Part shown: positions 42,077-50,895 of the stretch, piece by piece | Numbering within the stretch: position 1 is the stretch's first letter | Layout of the letters: each line of letters begins with the position of its first letter | Assembly: GCA_002067065.1 (NCBI GenBank) | Contig: MVPY01000043.1 | Coordinates: forward strand, 3,501-67,500 | DNA from: Methanobacterium sp. PtaB.Bin024 | GTDB lineage: Archaea; Methanobacteriota; Methanobacteria; Methanobacteriales; Methanobacteriaceae | Length of the DNA stretch: 64,000 nucleotides | Direction of reading: 5' to 3' | Program-made: the position numbers and the translations under genes | The notes under the pieces: generated by a model | Seen by the model: only the letters and a program-made list of their open reading frames with translations | Databases searched by the model: none | Told to the model about the DNA's origin: nothing

Positions 42077-42378
42077 TACATATCACCACTATCTCTGTGT
42101 ACTTGATATTATTTACTTTTTGGGAATTAAACTTGATGATGAAATAGATACTTTTTTGGGATTAACGATGATGAAAAGATAGATATTGATGATTAACAAT
42201 GAGGATAGAACAGATACAATTTTGCGATTAAGTCTGTGATAAAATAGAAATAAAAAGTGTTATCAGTTCAATTGAGGATGGCACATTATTTATTATATAA
42301 AATTCAATATAATAACACTTTTAAAAATCTATAAATTAAATTAATAGGGATTATATTTCGATTGAGTTGGTGAGACTA
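42077..42378. other. Intergenic region with degenerate repeats
   Basis: About 300 bp separating the small zinc-ribbon gene (minus) from the AAA/VWA pair (plus). The stretch 42114-42250 has about four decayed copies of a roughly 34-bp unit (see repeat entry). The rest is AT-rich and holds TATA-like sequence around 42290-42300. Confidence 0.4.
42114..42250. repeat. Degenerate ~34-bp repeats
   Basis: ACTTTTTGGGAATTAA ... GATGATGAAATAGAT at 42114-42148 is followed by ACTTTTTTGGGATTAA ... GATGATGAAAAGATAGAT at 42149-42184, and weaker copies continue to about 42250 around GATTAA and GATA elements. Similarity falls along the array. Confidence 0.4.
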
Positions 42379-43440
42379 TTGAAAAACTTGATTTTTCCAT
42401 TTTCAGCTATTGTTGGTCAAGAAAGAGTTAAAAAAGCCCTGGTGTTAAATGCAATAAACCCTTCCATAGGTGGTGTGTTGATTAAGGGTGATAAAGGAAC
42501 TGGCAAGACCACGGCAGTACGTGCATTGGCAGATCTTTTACCTCCATTAAAAGTTGTAAAAGGATGCCCATTCAACTGCAATCCAGATGATCAGGGGTCT
42601 CTCTGTGAGTCATGTAAAACTGAAAAATCAGAGGATATCCAGGTCGAAGAAAAAATGATGAGAGTAGTTGAACTGCCATTAGGAGCCACCGAAGACCGGG
42701 TGGTAGGCTCTATTAATATAGAAAAGGCTCTTAAAGAGGGAATGAAGGCATTGGAACCAGGGATACTTGCTGATGCTAACCGTAACATACTTTATGTTGA
42801 TGAAATTAACCTTCTGGATGATAATTTAGTTGATGTGCTATTGGATGCTGCTGCTTATGGAATAAACACCGTAGAAAGGGAAGGTATCTCTTTAACTCAC
42901 CCATCTAACTTTATACTGGTGGGAACCATGAATCCTGCTGAAGGAGAACTTAGACCTCAGTTATCTGATAGGATCGGACTGCAGATCTCAGTTGCGAGCA
43001 TTATGGATATCGATGATCGTGTGAAGATCATGGAAAGGAGGGAAGCCTTTGAAAAGGATCCTTATTCTTTCCGGGAGAAATTCCAGAAATATCAAGATCA
43101 GATACTTGAAAACATTATCCAGGCCAGGGAACTTCTGGATAAAGTAGAAGTGTCAGAGGACATGATGAAAATAATAGCCCATCTATGTGTTAATATGGGA
43201 GTTGATGGACATCGGGCGGATATTGCCATTTTAAAAACTTCAAAAACCCTTGCAGCGTACTATAAACACAAAGAGGTTGAAAATATTGATGTGGAAGAGG
43301 CAGCTGCATTAGTATTGGGTGAAAGATTCCAGAAAAAATCATTAAATCAGGATAAAATAAAAAAACAAATACAAAATGCTGAAAATGAAATCTCACAGGA
43401 AAATAGGGAGGATGATAAAAAAAAGCCCAAAGTAAAATAG
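42379..43440 (+). CDS. Magnesium-chelatase subunit I-like AAA+ ATPase
   Basis: About 353 residues, starting at a TTG at 42379 that has GGTGAG just upstream; in-frame TTG 42367 and GTG 42370 are less likely. It matches ChlI/BchI: FSAIVGQERVKKALVLNA, Walker A GDKGTGKTTAVRAL, a four-cysteine insert CPFNCNPDDQGSLCESC, Walker B ILYVDEINLLDD and LRPQLSDRIGL. It pairs with the VWA protein 23 bp downstream like the I and D subunits of magnesium or cobalt chelatase. Which chelatase it serves is unknown. Confidence 0.86.
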   Translation: MKNLIFPFSAIVGQERVKKALVLNAINPSIGGVLIKGDKGTGKTTAVRALADLLPPLKVVKGCPFNCNPDDQGSLCESCKTEKSEDIQVEEKMMRVVELPLGATEDRVVGSINIEKALKEGMKALEPGILADANRNILYVDEINLLDDNLVDVLLDAAAYGINTVEREGISLTHPSNFILVGTMNPAEGELRPQLSDRIGLQISVASIMDIDDRVKIMERREAFEKDPYSFREKFQKYQDQILENIIQARELLDKVEVSEDMMKIIAHLCVNMGVDGHRADIAILKTSKTLAAYYKHKEVENIDVEEAAALVLGERFQKKSLNQDKIKKQIQNAENEISQENREDDKKKPKVK

Positions 43441-43463
43441 AGGACAACCAGAAAAAGAGGGGT

Positions 43464-44318
43464 ATGAAACTTAAAACTCTCAAAAAGGATGAACAGAAGG
43501 TTGAAACTCAGGAAGAAGAGGTTGATGTGGAAAAACTCCTTAAAATGAAGGGGAAAAAGAAAAATCGCCTTTATGGTAAAAGGGTTGATTCAAAAACACA
43601 AAAAGGACGTTATATCAAAAGTAAACTTCCTAAAGACTCTTCTGGTGATGTTGCAATTGATGCAACCCTCCGAGCTGCTGCCTTAAGTTCTAATGGAAAC
43701 ATCAAGGTCAAAACTGAAGATTTACGTCATAAAGTCCGTAAACATGGTGCTAAAGCTTCAATCGTTATGCTGGTGGATATCAGCGGTTCAATGTTCTCTG
43801 ATAAAAAAGTTAACAGATTAAAAGGCATATTACATAGTGTTATTGAAGATACCAATCGTCATCAAGACAGGATAAGTGTCGTTGGTTTTAAAGGGGAGGA
43901 TGCAGAGGTAATTATTCCCACTACTCGCAGGGCGACATCTTTCAGGGAGCAAATAGATAATATTCGTGTTGGAGGAACAACTCCCCTTGCAGCTGGAATG
44001 AAGAAAAGTTATGAAATTCTGAAAAAGGAGAAATTAAAGGATGAATTCGTGCCTTTATTGCTCATACTCTCTGATGGCATGCCTAATGTAGCTTTAGAGG
44101 AGGGTCCTATGAAAGATGCCCTGAACATTGCCGAGAAGATTAAAGGTAAAGAGATTCACACCATTGTTGTTAACTTCGAACGATCAGTACGTTATGGTCA
44201 TGAAGTGAATATGGAGCTGGCCCTGGCTGCAGGGGGACGATATTACGATATAGAAGAGCTAAAAGATCCAGGCATGGTTGTTTCTAAAATATTAGATTTT
44301 GAACGAGAAAATCTTTAA
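43464..44318 (+). CDS. VWA domain protein (chelatase subunit D C-terminal type)
   Basis: 284 residues. An N-terminal basic linker (about 1-85) is followed by a von Willebrand A domain with the MIDAS motif DISGS (about residue 107), a downstream Thr in GGTTPLAAG and Asp in LSDGMPN. Bacterial ChlD carries an AAA domain before this region; here that part is absent, so the gene equals the C-terminal half of ChlD. Together with the preceding AAA gene it forms a split I/D pair. Confidence 0.86.
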   Translation: MKLKTLKKDEQKVETQEEEVDVEKLLKMKGKKKNRLYGKRVDSKTQKGRYIKSKLPKDSSGDVAIDATLRAAALSSNGNIKVKTEDLRHKVRKHGAKASIVMLVDISGSMFSDKKVNRLKGILHSVIEDTNRHQDRISVVGFKGEDAEVIIPTTRRATSFREQIDNIRVGGTTPLAAGMKKSYEILKKEKLKDEFVPLLLILSDGMPNVALEEGPMKDALNIAEKIKGKEIHTIVVNFERSVRYGHEVNMELALAAGGRYYDIEELKDPGMVVSKILDFERENL

Positions 44319-44737
44319 AATCTCATCAATTTTTTCATATTCTCTCATCAATCTTTTCACATTCAATTTTCATGATCACATTATATCAGATATAAAGTAG
44401 GCATATCTGAAGATATTCAACTTGATTTTCCACGGACTATTGGGCTTTAACTTGTAGAAAATTTGGTAGTTCAGTTTGATGGTACCATTACTTTGGATGT
44501 TGACCATGGAACCGAGTTTACTATAAAATTTAAGGAATTAATATACAGGGATCGAATTTAATTTTTTTTATGTAAAAAGATTGTTCATGTAAAAAGACTA
44601 AATACCTGTTATTTCAAAATACATAATTCAGGATGTGATGGTATTTTTTAAATAGATTTTAATTAAATAAGTTAAAATCAACCAGCAAATAAAAATTCTA
44701 ATATCCAATATATGTAAAACCTTTCAATTTTGATTAT
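44319..44737. other. Intergenic region between the VWA gene and tsr3
   Basis: 419 bp. It contains the histidine kinase remnant at about 44385-44561. Beyond it are plain AT-rich sequence and, at about 44708, a TATA-like CAATATATG placed some 28 bp before the tsr3 ATG, which suggests a leaderless or nearly leaderless message. Confidence 0.45.
44385..44561 (+). pseudogene. Remnant of a sensor histidine kinase C-terminus
   Basis: From 44400 the plus strand reads GISEDIQLDFPRTIGL, a stop (TAA at 44448), then LVENLVVQFDGTITLDVDHG and TEFTIKFKELIYRDRI before a TAA at 44559. This is the end of a methanogen PAS-type sensor histidine kinase: the G-box region (usually GLQLV), the GTI.LD..HGTEF segment and the KIKFKEL tail. 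CAA to TAA in GLQLV and a likely frameshift before 44400 make it non-functional. No kinase body lies upstream, so it is a small relic of a lost gene. Confidence 0.75.
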
Positions 44738-45253
<516 letters not shown>

Positions 45254-45256
45254 ATA

Positions 45257-45403
45257 ATGGCTAGATTTGAAGAAGCAGAGAATAGAATATTCAAGATCAA
45301 AGTTTGTCTCAAATGTAACGCTCGAAACCCACCAACTGCTAAGACATGTCGTAAGTGTGGATACAAAGGTTTGAGATTCAAGGCCAAAGAGCCGAGAGGA
45401 TAA
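45257..45403 (+). CDS. rpl40e: 50S ribosomal protein L40e
   Basis: 48 residues: MARFEEAENRIFKIKVC, then a zinc ribbon CLKCNARNPPTAKTCRKCG with four cysteines (17, 20, 31, 34). It is the small archaeal L40e. Its ribosome site AGGAGG lies in the end of tsr3, so the two are translationally linked. Both serve the ribosome. Confidence 0.92.
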   Translation: MARFEEAENRIFKIKVCLKCNARNPPTAKTCRKCGYKGLRFKAKEPRG

Positions 45404-45556
45404 ACATTCTTCTAATCCTCTGATTTTTCGGGGAATATTTAGAAGAAATTTTTTTTATATTTTTTGTTGTTGTTTTATGATTTGATAATTGGTAAAATTT
45501 CATTATAATTTATTTAAGATAATTAAATCGTTGGTTTAACCTGACAGGTGTTCCTG

Positions 45557-46297
45557 ATGAAAGTTGAAGAATATCTAAAAGAAGCTCTTAAGCACGGAAA
45601 AGTTCACCTTACACTTTTAGATCCCGAGGATCAAGATCCAGAAAAAGCTCTGGAAATTGCCACAGAAGCGGTTGCTGGAGGATCTGATGGTATTATGTTG
45701 GGAGGATCCACCACTGATTCCCAGGAACTTGATGAAACAGCCAAACTACTTCAAGAAAATCTGGATGTTCCAATTATTCTTTTTCCAGGTAACACCACTG
45801 GTGTGAGTGCATATGCGGATGCCATATTTTTCATGAGTCTTTTAAACTCCAATAACCCTTACTGGATTATAGGTGCCCAGGCTTTAGGAGCCCCAAAAAT
45901 CAAAAAAATTGGTATAGAAACCATTCCCATGGGATATCTCATTGTGGAACCTGGAGAAACTGCAGGATGGGTGGGGGATGCCAAGTTAATCCCTCGCAGG
46001 AAACCAGATCTTGCAGTAGCCTATGCTATGGCAGCTGAATTCATGGGAATGAGACTATTTTATTTGGAAGCTGGTTCCGGAGCAGTAGAGATCATTCCTG
46101 CAGAGATGATTCAGAAGGTAAAAATGTTCACCAATCACATGGTAATTGTGGGTGGTGGTATCAGAACTGGAGAAGCCGCTCAGAAAGTGGCTCAAGCCGG
46201 TGCTGATATCATTGTAACCGGTACTGTGGTGGAGAACACATCCAATATCAAAGAAAAGATCTCTGAGATTGTAGAAGGTATTAAATCGGTTCAGTAA
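45557..46297 (+). CDS. Geranylgeranylglyceryl phosphate synthase
   Basis: About 246 residues from the ATG at 45557, with AGGTG upstream; a GTG at 45548 is less likely. It is a TIM-barrel prenyltransferase: HLTLLDPEDQDPEKAL near the start, GSDGIMLGGST, then LFPGNTTGVS, GYLIVEPGETAGWVG, LEAGSGAVE and VGGGIRTGEAA. It joins geranylgeranyl diphosphate to sn-glycerol-1-phosphate, the first committed step of archaeal ether lipids. It lies in a single unit. Confidence 0.93.
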   Translation: MKVEEYLKEALKHGKVHLTLLDPEDQDPEKALEIATEAVAGGSDGIMLGGSTTDSQELDETAKLLQENLDVPIILFPGNTTGVSAYADAIFFMSLLNSNNPYWIIGAQALGAPKIKKIGIETIPMGYLIVEPGETAGWVGDAKLIPRRKPDLAVAYAMAAEFMGMRLFYLEAGSGAVEIIPAEMIQKVKMFTNHMVIVGGGIRTGEAAQKVAQAGADIIVTGTVVENTSNIKEKISEIVEGIKSVQ

Positions 46298-46343
46298 TCT
46301 TTTTTTCAATATTTTAATTTTTTTAATTTCATTGTTTTTATTT

Positions 46344-46381
46344 CACAAAAGGTATTTCAGAACACAAAAGGTATTTCAGAA
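46344..46381. repeat. Perfect tandem duplication of 19 bp
   Basis: CACAAAAGGTATTTCAGAA occurs at 46344-46362 and again at 46363-46381, with no mismatch. It lies about 75 bp upstream of the DUF169 gene, in its likely promoter region. Confidence 0.85.
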
Positions 46382-46455
46382 TATTTATCATGGAAGATAT
46401 AATAGGAAAATTTTATTTTTAGTAAATTCATAAACTCATTTAAGAGGTGAATAGT

Positions 46456-47133
46456 ATGTGTGAATCAAATGGATACGATTTCATAGCTGATAAGTTAAAG
46501 GAACATTTAAGTCTTGAAAAATCTCCTGTTGCCATAAAATTTGTTTTAAGGGAAGAAGATATTCCTGAAGGCATTGCCAAGGTTGATGAAAAAATGCGCC
46601 ACTGTGAACTGGTACAGAAAGCCAGTCAGGGGGATATGTTTTATGCAACAGCAGAAGAACAGATGTGTAAAGGGGGATCTGCTGCCCTGGGCCTGGAAGA
46701 ACCACCTGAAAAGATCAAAACAGGAGAATTTTACTATGGATTAGGACGTTTCTCCAGTGTGGGATCCGCTAGAACCACCATGAAATCCATACCAAAAGTT
46801 GACACCCCAATGTATGCTTTAGTATATGCACCACTGGAAAAAGCTAATTTTGATCCAGATGTTATCGTCATTATTACCACCCCTGCTCAGGCCATGATAC
46901 TTTCACAAGCCCTGGTTTACACTATGGGTGGGAGAGTAGAAGTTGATTTTGCTGGAATCCAGTCAATATGTGCCGATGCTGTTGCAGGGCCATTCACACG
47001 CCGCCAGCCTAACATTACCCTGGGATGCAGTGGTTCTCGATCATATGCGGATGTAAAAGATGATGAAGTTATCATAGGCCTTACTGGAGAAAATATTGGT
47101 TGTGTGGTTAATGCACTGGAGAATATGAGTTAA
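46456..47133 (+). CDS. DUF169 domain protein
   Basis: 225 residues from the ATG at 46456, with AGAGGTGAA before it. The sequence has KSPVAIKFVLREEDIPEG, CELVQKASQGDMFYAT, EEQMCKGGSAALGLEEPPE and ADAVAGPFTRRQPNITLGC, the DUF169 pattern with several conserved cysteines. The protein is widespread in methanogens, with no known function; redox or metal binding is suggested by the cysteines. Confidence 0.85.
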   Translation: MCESNGYDFIADKLKEHLSLEKSPVAIKFVLREEDIPEGIAKVDEKMRHCELVQKASQGDMFYATAEEQMCKGGSAALGLEEPPEKIKTGEFYYGLGRFSSVGSARTTMKSIPKVDTPMYALVYAPLEKANFDPDVIVIITTPAQAMILSQALVYTMGGRVEVDFAGIQSICADAVAGPFTRRQPNITLGCSGSRSYADVKDDEVIIGLTGENIGCVVNALENMS

Positions 47134-47219
47134 AAACATATTTTCCATTTTTTTATTCTATTTTATCCCATTTTTGAGTGTTATCCTAAATTATAAAATA
47201 ATGTATCCAAAAAAATGAG

Positions 47220-47906
47220 TTATTCAAGTTTATTTTCTTTTTTATTCCAATTTTCTAAAACGCTAAGATAATCATCATAGCGATTAATATTAACTAATTC
47301 CAATTCATTTTGCCCCTGAACTCCGTAAAGTGACACTCCATCTGCAACCATCTTCCTGAGGATAGGATTCAAATTATCATCTTCACCATGGAGGTACTGT
47401 TCAAGCAGTGAACAATGACATGCAAATGGCATTCCCAACCCTTTAGCGCTATTTAGGTATCCGGTTTTTCCACGGGCAAGGATAGATACAGTCTTTTCTG
47501 GTTCTAAACTATTCAAAAGTTCATTAATTAAGTTTTGCATAGTTGCAGTGGTTACTGTGGGCTGGTCCCCTGCTAAACAGAGACAATAATCATATTCTGT
47601 ATTTAAAACACCATTAAGTAATGTTTGAGATAATTCCACATCAATATCTACATTTTCAATTATTTTGAGTCTTGGATCTTCTATGTGTTCCAATTCAGGG
47701 TATAATTCATCCATAAAATGTCCAAGAACAACTATGCACTCTTTTATCTCCGTTTTGAGTGCTTTTTTGACTGTGTAAGATATGAGAGGTTCGTTATTTA
47801 TTTTTAAAAGAAGTTTATGTTGTATTTCCATTCCCTTACTTTGAAGATCTTCCTGCATTCGTCTGTTTTTGCCGGCTGCAGTCACAATACATGATATGTT
47901 TTTCAT
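47220..47906 (-). CDS. NTP transferase domain protein (MobA/MocA-like)
   Basis: 228 residues. The nucleotidyltransferase signature IVTAAGKNRRMQED is at the N-terminus, with KLLLKINNEPLISYTVK following, and LAGDQPTVT as the metal-binding aspartate loop. It is closest in pattern to MocA/MobA-like cytidylyl- or guanylyl-transferases acting on molybdopterin or sugar phosphates. The substrate is unclear. It lies downstream of an exported protein and a Mur ligase on the same strand. Confidence 0.78.
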   Translation of the reverse strand: MKNISCIVTAAGKNRRMQEDLQSKGMEIQHKLLLKINNEPLISYTVKKALKTEIKECIVVLGHFMDELYPELEHIEDPRLKIIENVDIDVELSQTLLNGVLNTEYDYCLCLAGDQPTVTTATMQNLINELLNSLEPEKTVSILARGKTGYLNSAKGLGMPFACHCSLLEQYLHGEDDNLNPILRKMVADGVSLYGVQGQNELELVNINRYDDYLSVLENWNKKENKLE

Positions 47907-47972
47907 TGGATTAATGCTCCTGGAATTAGGAATCTTTTATGGAATTTCTCCTAGAACAAGAAAATAAAAAAT

Positions 47973-47982
47973 GGGGGGGGGG
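47973..47982. repeat. Run of ten G
   Basis: Ten consecutive G (C on the minus strand) adjoin the stop codon of the exported protein gene at 47983. It is the longest G/C homopolymer noticed in this AT-rich window. Confidence 0.9.
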
Positions 47983-49167
47983 TCAACTGAGCTTTACTAT
48001 TCTGGCATAGACTACCGTTCCTGCTCCGCTTCCCTCTGTCCACATCACAATCTTTACAGGATAATTCTGATTGTTGTAAACTTTAACTCCTACAGTGGGG
48101 CTGGTATCATAGGCTACAGCCAGTTCACCCCACTGAATTCCACTGGGTAAGGGTAAACCTGAACCTGTAGTGGCTCCTCGAAGTGCTCTGGCGGCAGGGC
48201 AGACTCCATGAGTTGCATATCCGCCGGTGGCGTTAGGATCAGGGCAAGGGTCGAAACCAACATTCTCTTTTCCATTAGATCCAGTTTTAGGAGGTATTAT
48301 GGTACCATTCCATGCCGTGGCGAATGCCCTAGCATTATAAGCCCGGGAATAATCTCCGTATTCGGGATAAGAACCTAAAGATTGAGAATAAGTTATAGTC
48401 ACGTTCTCAGTGTGGTTTCCCATATAAGCCATAACTGGAGATCCACTAGGATAATTTTTCATGTAGGTCACTACAGACTCTCCGAAAAAGGTTTCAATCT
48501 GGTCAGGGGTGACTTGGTTTCTACCATCATTGAACCCGGCGAGTGAATAATCCAAATAGATGTAATCTCCTACATCTGCTTTATTGTACCAATTCTTAAA
48601 GGTGGTAATGGAAACATAATCCTGTGGGATGGTATTGTTGTTAATATCAGATTCAGCTATTTCTTTAATGACTTTTCCTGATGTTCCACCATTTTTTATT
48701 TCTACACCATTTTCAGTCTTCACCCCTACGGTGTATCCCGTTTTATAAGCCCATATAAAGGTTTGTGGTGGGTTAACCACCAGTTGTTGACCCTGAACAC
48801 TCAGAAAACCAGGGCCTTCAAATCCTTGAGCCACTCCCTGTGGAGATATACTGCCACTAGCTATCTGAGAAAGAGGGGTTTCCAAAGTTCCGGTTAAGAG
48901 TCCGTTAATAATCTGTAAATATTTTTCTTCCTGAAATAAACTCATTAAATATTCAGAATGATATATGACTGGCACTTTCCTGATTTTAGCATCATCAATT
49001 ACCTTCATACCGGCTAGCACTGTGTCCCCAATGGACATAGATGTGATTTCTTCTGGTTTTTGGGCAGGAAAATAGTTATCGATGGTGTTTCCAACATAAT
49101 TAAAACCGATTATCAGTATTATCAAAACACCAAAGGCCAGTATCGGATTTAACAAAGATCTACGCAT
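47983..49167 (-). CDS. Exported or membrane-anchored protein of unknown family
   Basis: 394 residues. One N-terminal hydrophobic helix (about 8-27) is followed by a long soluble region rich in Gly, Asn, Ser and Thr with several N-glycosylation-like sequons (NHT, NVT, NAT). Segment PCPDPNATGGYATHGVCPAAR suggests a disulfide or loop. I recognise no domain. It is next to a Mur ligase gene in the same direction (27 bp apart), so a cell-wall or surface role is possible but only inferred. Confidence 0.7.
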   Translation of the reverse strand: MRRSLLNPILAFGVLIILIIGFNYVGNTIDNYFPAQKPEEITSMSIGDTVLAGMKVIDDAKIRKVPVIYHSEYLMSLFQEEKYLQIINGLLTGTLETPLSQIASGSISPQGVAQGFEGPGFLSVQGQQLVVNPPQTFIWAYKTGYTVGVKTENGVEIKNGGTSGKVIKEIAESDINNNTIPQDYVSITTFKNWYNKADVGDYIYLDYSLAGFNDGRNQVTPDQIETFFGESVVTYMKNYPSGSPVMAYMGNHTENVTITYSQSLGSYPEYGDYSRAYNARAFATAWNGTIIPPKTGSNGKENVGFDPCPDPNATGGYATHGVCPAARALRGATTGSGLPLPSGIQWGELAVAYDTSPTVGVKVYNNQNYPVKIVMWTEGSGAGTVVYARIVKLS

Positions 49168-49194
49168 TTTTTAATCCCCCATTAATTTATTTTT

Positions 49195-50418
49195 TTATTT
49201 AGCCGAAATGGCCTCCTTTAAACTTTCAGTTATTTCTATAATCTTACGTTGACCATTACCACCAATGAATACATTTGGATACCTTTCTGAGCATTCAAGG
49301 GCAAATTTCACAACATCATCCACGTCAGTCAGGACTAAAACTTTCCCTTTGTAATTTTCTTCTTCTAAGATTTTTTGCGCATCTTCAAGGGTATCATCAA
49401 GTCCAGGGAAAATGGCAATGATCTTAGAGTTTGTTTTGGAAACTTCTCGGAAAATGTCTAAGCGACATATTTCTCCCTTACGTGGGGTTCCCAGTATTAT
49501 TACGGGGAATTCCGCCTCGTCAAGCACAGCAGCTGTGGCATCGACGTTATCAGTTTTTCCAACCACTATTTTGGAGTGGGGGAAATCAATAATTGCTGAT
49601 CTCCCTGGTAGGACATGGAACTCTTTAAGGGCCCTTTTGATGGTTTCATCAGATATTCCTAATATTTCAGCAGTTTTTTTGGCTGCACCAGCATTTTTCA
49701 GATTGAATTTTCCGAACAAGTTTAATTCATAGGGACTTTTGGTAAAAAAATGGGTTTCTAATGTTTTTTCCATTAGTTCAGTAAAAATTTCATCTTCCTG
49801 GTTTAAAACAAGTTTTTTCCCTTTAACAAAATTTTCAAGGGATTTCAAATAATTTTCAAGGGATTGATGAACTTCCAAGTGATCTCTACCTATGTTGGTC
49901 ACCACAACCAGGTCAAAATCAAATGCGTTTTGACAGAAATCCAGGGTCATATCGCAGACTTCTACTAGTAGGATGTCATAATTAGAGGATTCAGCTTCTA
50001 GGATGACTTCTGTGTAACCCTTAAACCCTCCACCAGCATTTCCACCAGTAAGAACATTCATACCCGCTTTTTGCAGTATACTTGAAATCATCATGGTAGT
50101 GGTAGTTTTACCATTGGTACCAGTTACCCCTATGGTAAATATGGGCCTTTTTGGAGTAACAATATCAGATAATAGTTTTCCATTTGTTTTGAATTTCTGG
50201 AAATCATGATGATGCCATAAACCTGGGCTTAGAACAACTGCATCACAGTTTTCTATCTTATCAAAATCATGAAATCCCAGATCAACATCCAGATTGTCAC
50301 CAGACTCTAATTCAATATCATGGTTAACATCAGAAGCATAAACATCATAGCCATGATTTAAAAGGGATCTAACGGCATTAATGCCTTCTACACCCAACCC
50401 AATCACAGCAACCTTCAT
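49195..50418 (-). CDS. MurD-like Mur ligase family protein
   Basis: About 407 residues from the ATG at 50418 (the ATG at 50430 is also possible). A Rossmann-like N-terminus VAVIGLGVEGINAVRSL and LSPGL precedes the ATP-binding GVTGTNGKTTTTMMI, then EVCDMTLDF, TNIGRDHLEVH and the C-terminal LPGRSA motif. It should add an amino acid or amine to a carboxylate using ATP. In Methanobacteria such proteins serve pseudomurein peptide synthesis; cofactor-related ligases also belong here, so the substrate is open. Confidence 0.82.
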   Translation of the reverse strand: MKVAVIGLGVEGINAVRSLLNHGYDVYASDVNHDIELESGDNLDVDLGFHDFDKIENCDAVVLSPGLWHHHDFQKFKTNGKLLSDIVTPKRPIFTIGVTGTNGKTTTTMMISSILQKAGMNVLTGGNAGGGFKGYTEVILEAESSNYDILLVEVCDMTLDFCQNAFDFDLVVVTNIGRDHLEVHQSLENYLKSLENFVKGKKLVLNQEDEIFTELMEKTLETHFFTKSPYELNLFGKFNLKNAGAAKKTAEILGISDETIKRALKEFHVLPGRSAIIDFPHSKIVVGKTDNVDATAAVLDEAEFPVIILGTPRKGEICRLDIFREVSKTNSKIIAIFPGLDDTLEDAQKILEEENYKGKVLVLTDVDDVVKFALECSERYPNVFIGGNGQRKIIEITESLKEAISAK

Positions 50419-50430
50419 ATTAACTACCAT

Positions 50431-50895
50431 TACTCTTATTTCTAAACAGCATCATTTATTAACATGCTTAAAAATAGTTTGACAATTTAGTATATAACTC
50501 TAACTCATATATCTCCCTCACAGTTCAATAATCCTTTTACTGTGATTTATGGCTATTTTAACTTAGATAGTAATCTACATTTCCAATAAAACGTTTATAA
50601 TCATGATTTGAAAAAAATTGTTATAAAAGGATTAATTTTCATGTTTATAGGTTGTATTACTACTTTTTTTTGAAACTAACATTTTTTTAGGTAACCATCC
50701 CATAAAGAATATAACAATATAAACAATATCAACAATATCTTCAAATCAATAATAGGATAAAATCAGATCTTAGAGAATAGATGGAATGTAAGAATGATTA
50801 AATTAGGCATATGTTAACTTGGATAGTTTAGTTTGTTATTAGGTTGATGTTAAGTTTGATAGTTTTAATTTATATCTAGTATAAAGGTGGCACTC
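50431..50895. other. Divergent intergenic region between the Mur ligase and hypD
   Basis: About 465 bp, AT-rich, holding promoters for both directions. Two similar segments around GGATAGTTTAGTTT (50820) and TTGATAGTTTTAATTT (50856) lie about 37 bp apart upstream of hypD; they are too divergent to call a repeat with confidence. No gene or RNA is seen. Confidence 0.4.

Noticed and set aside
49195..50418. Mur ligase as the coenzyme F430 synthase CfbE
   Set aside because: CfbE proteins, as I recall them, begin with a different N-terminal motif, while this one has a MurD-like Rossmann start. The idea is kept only as an alternative.
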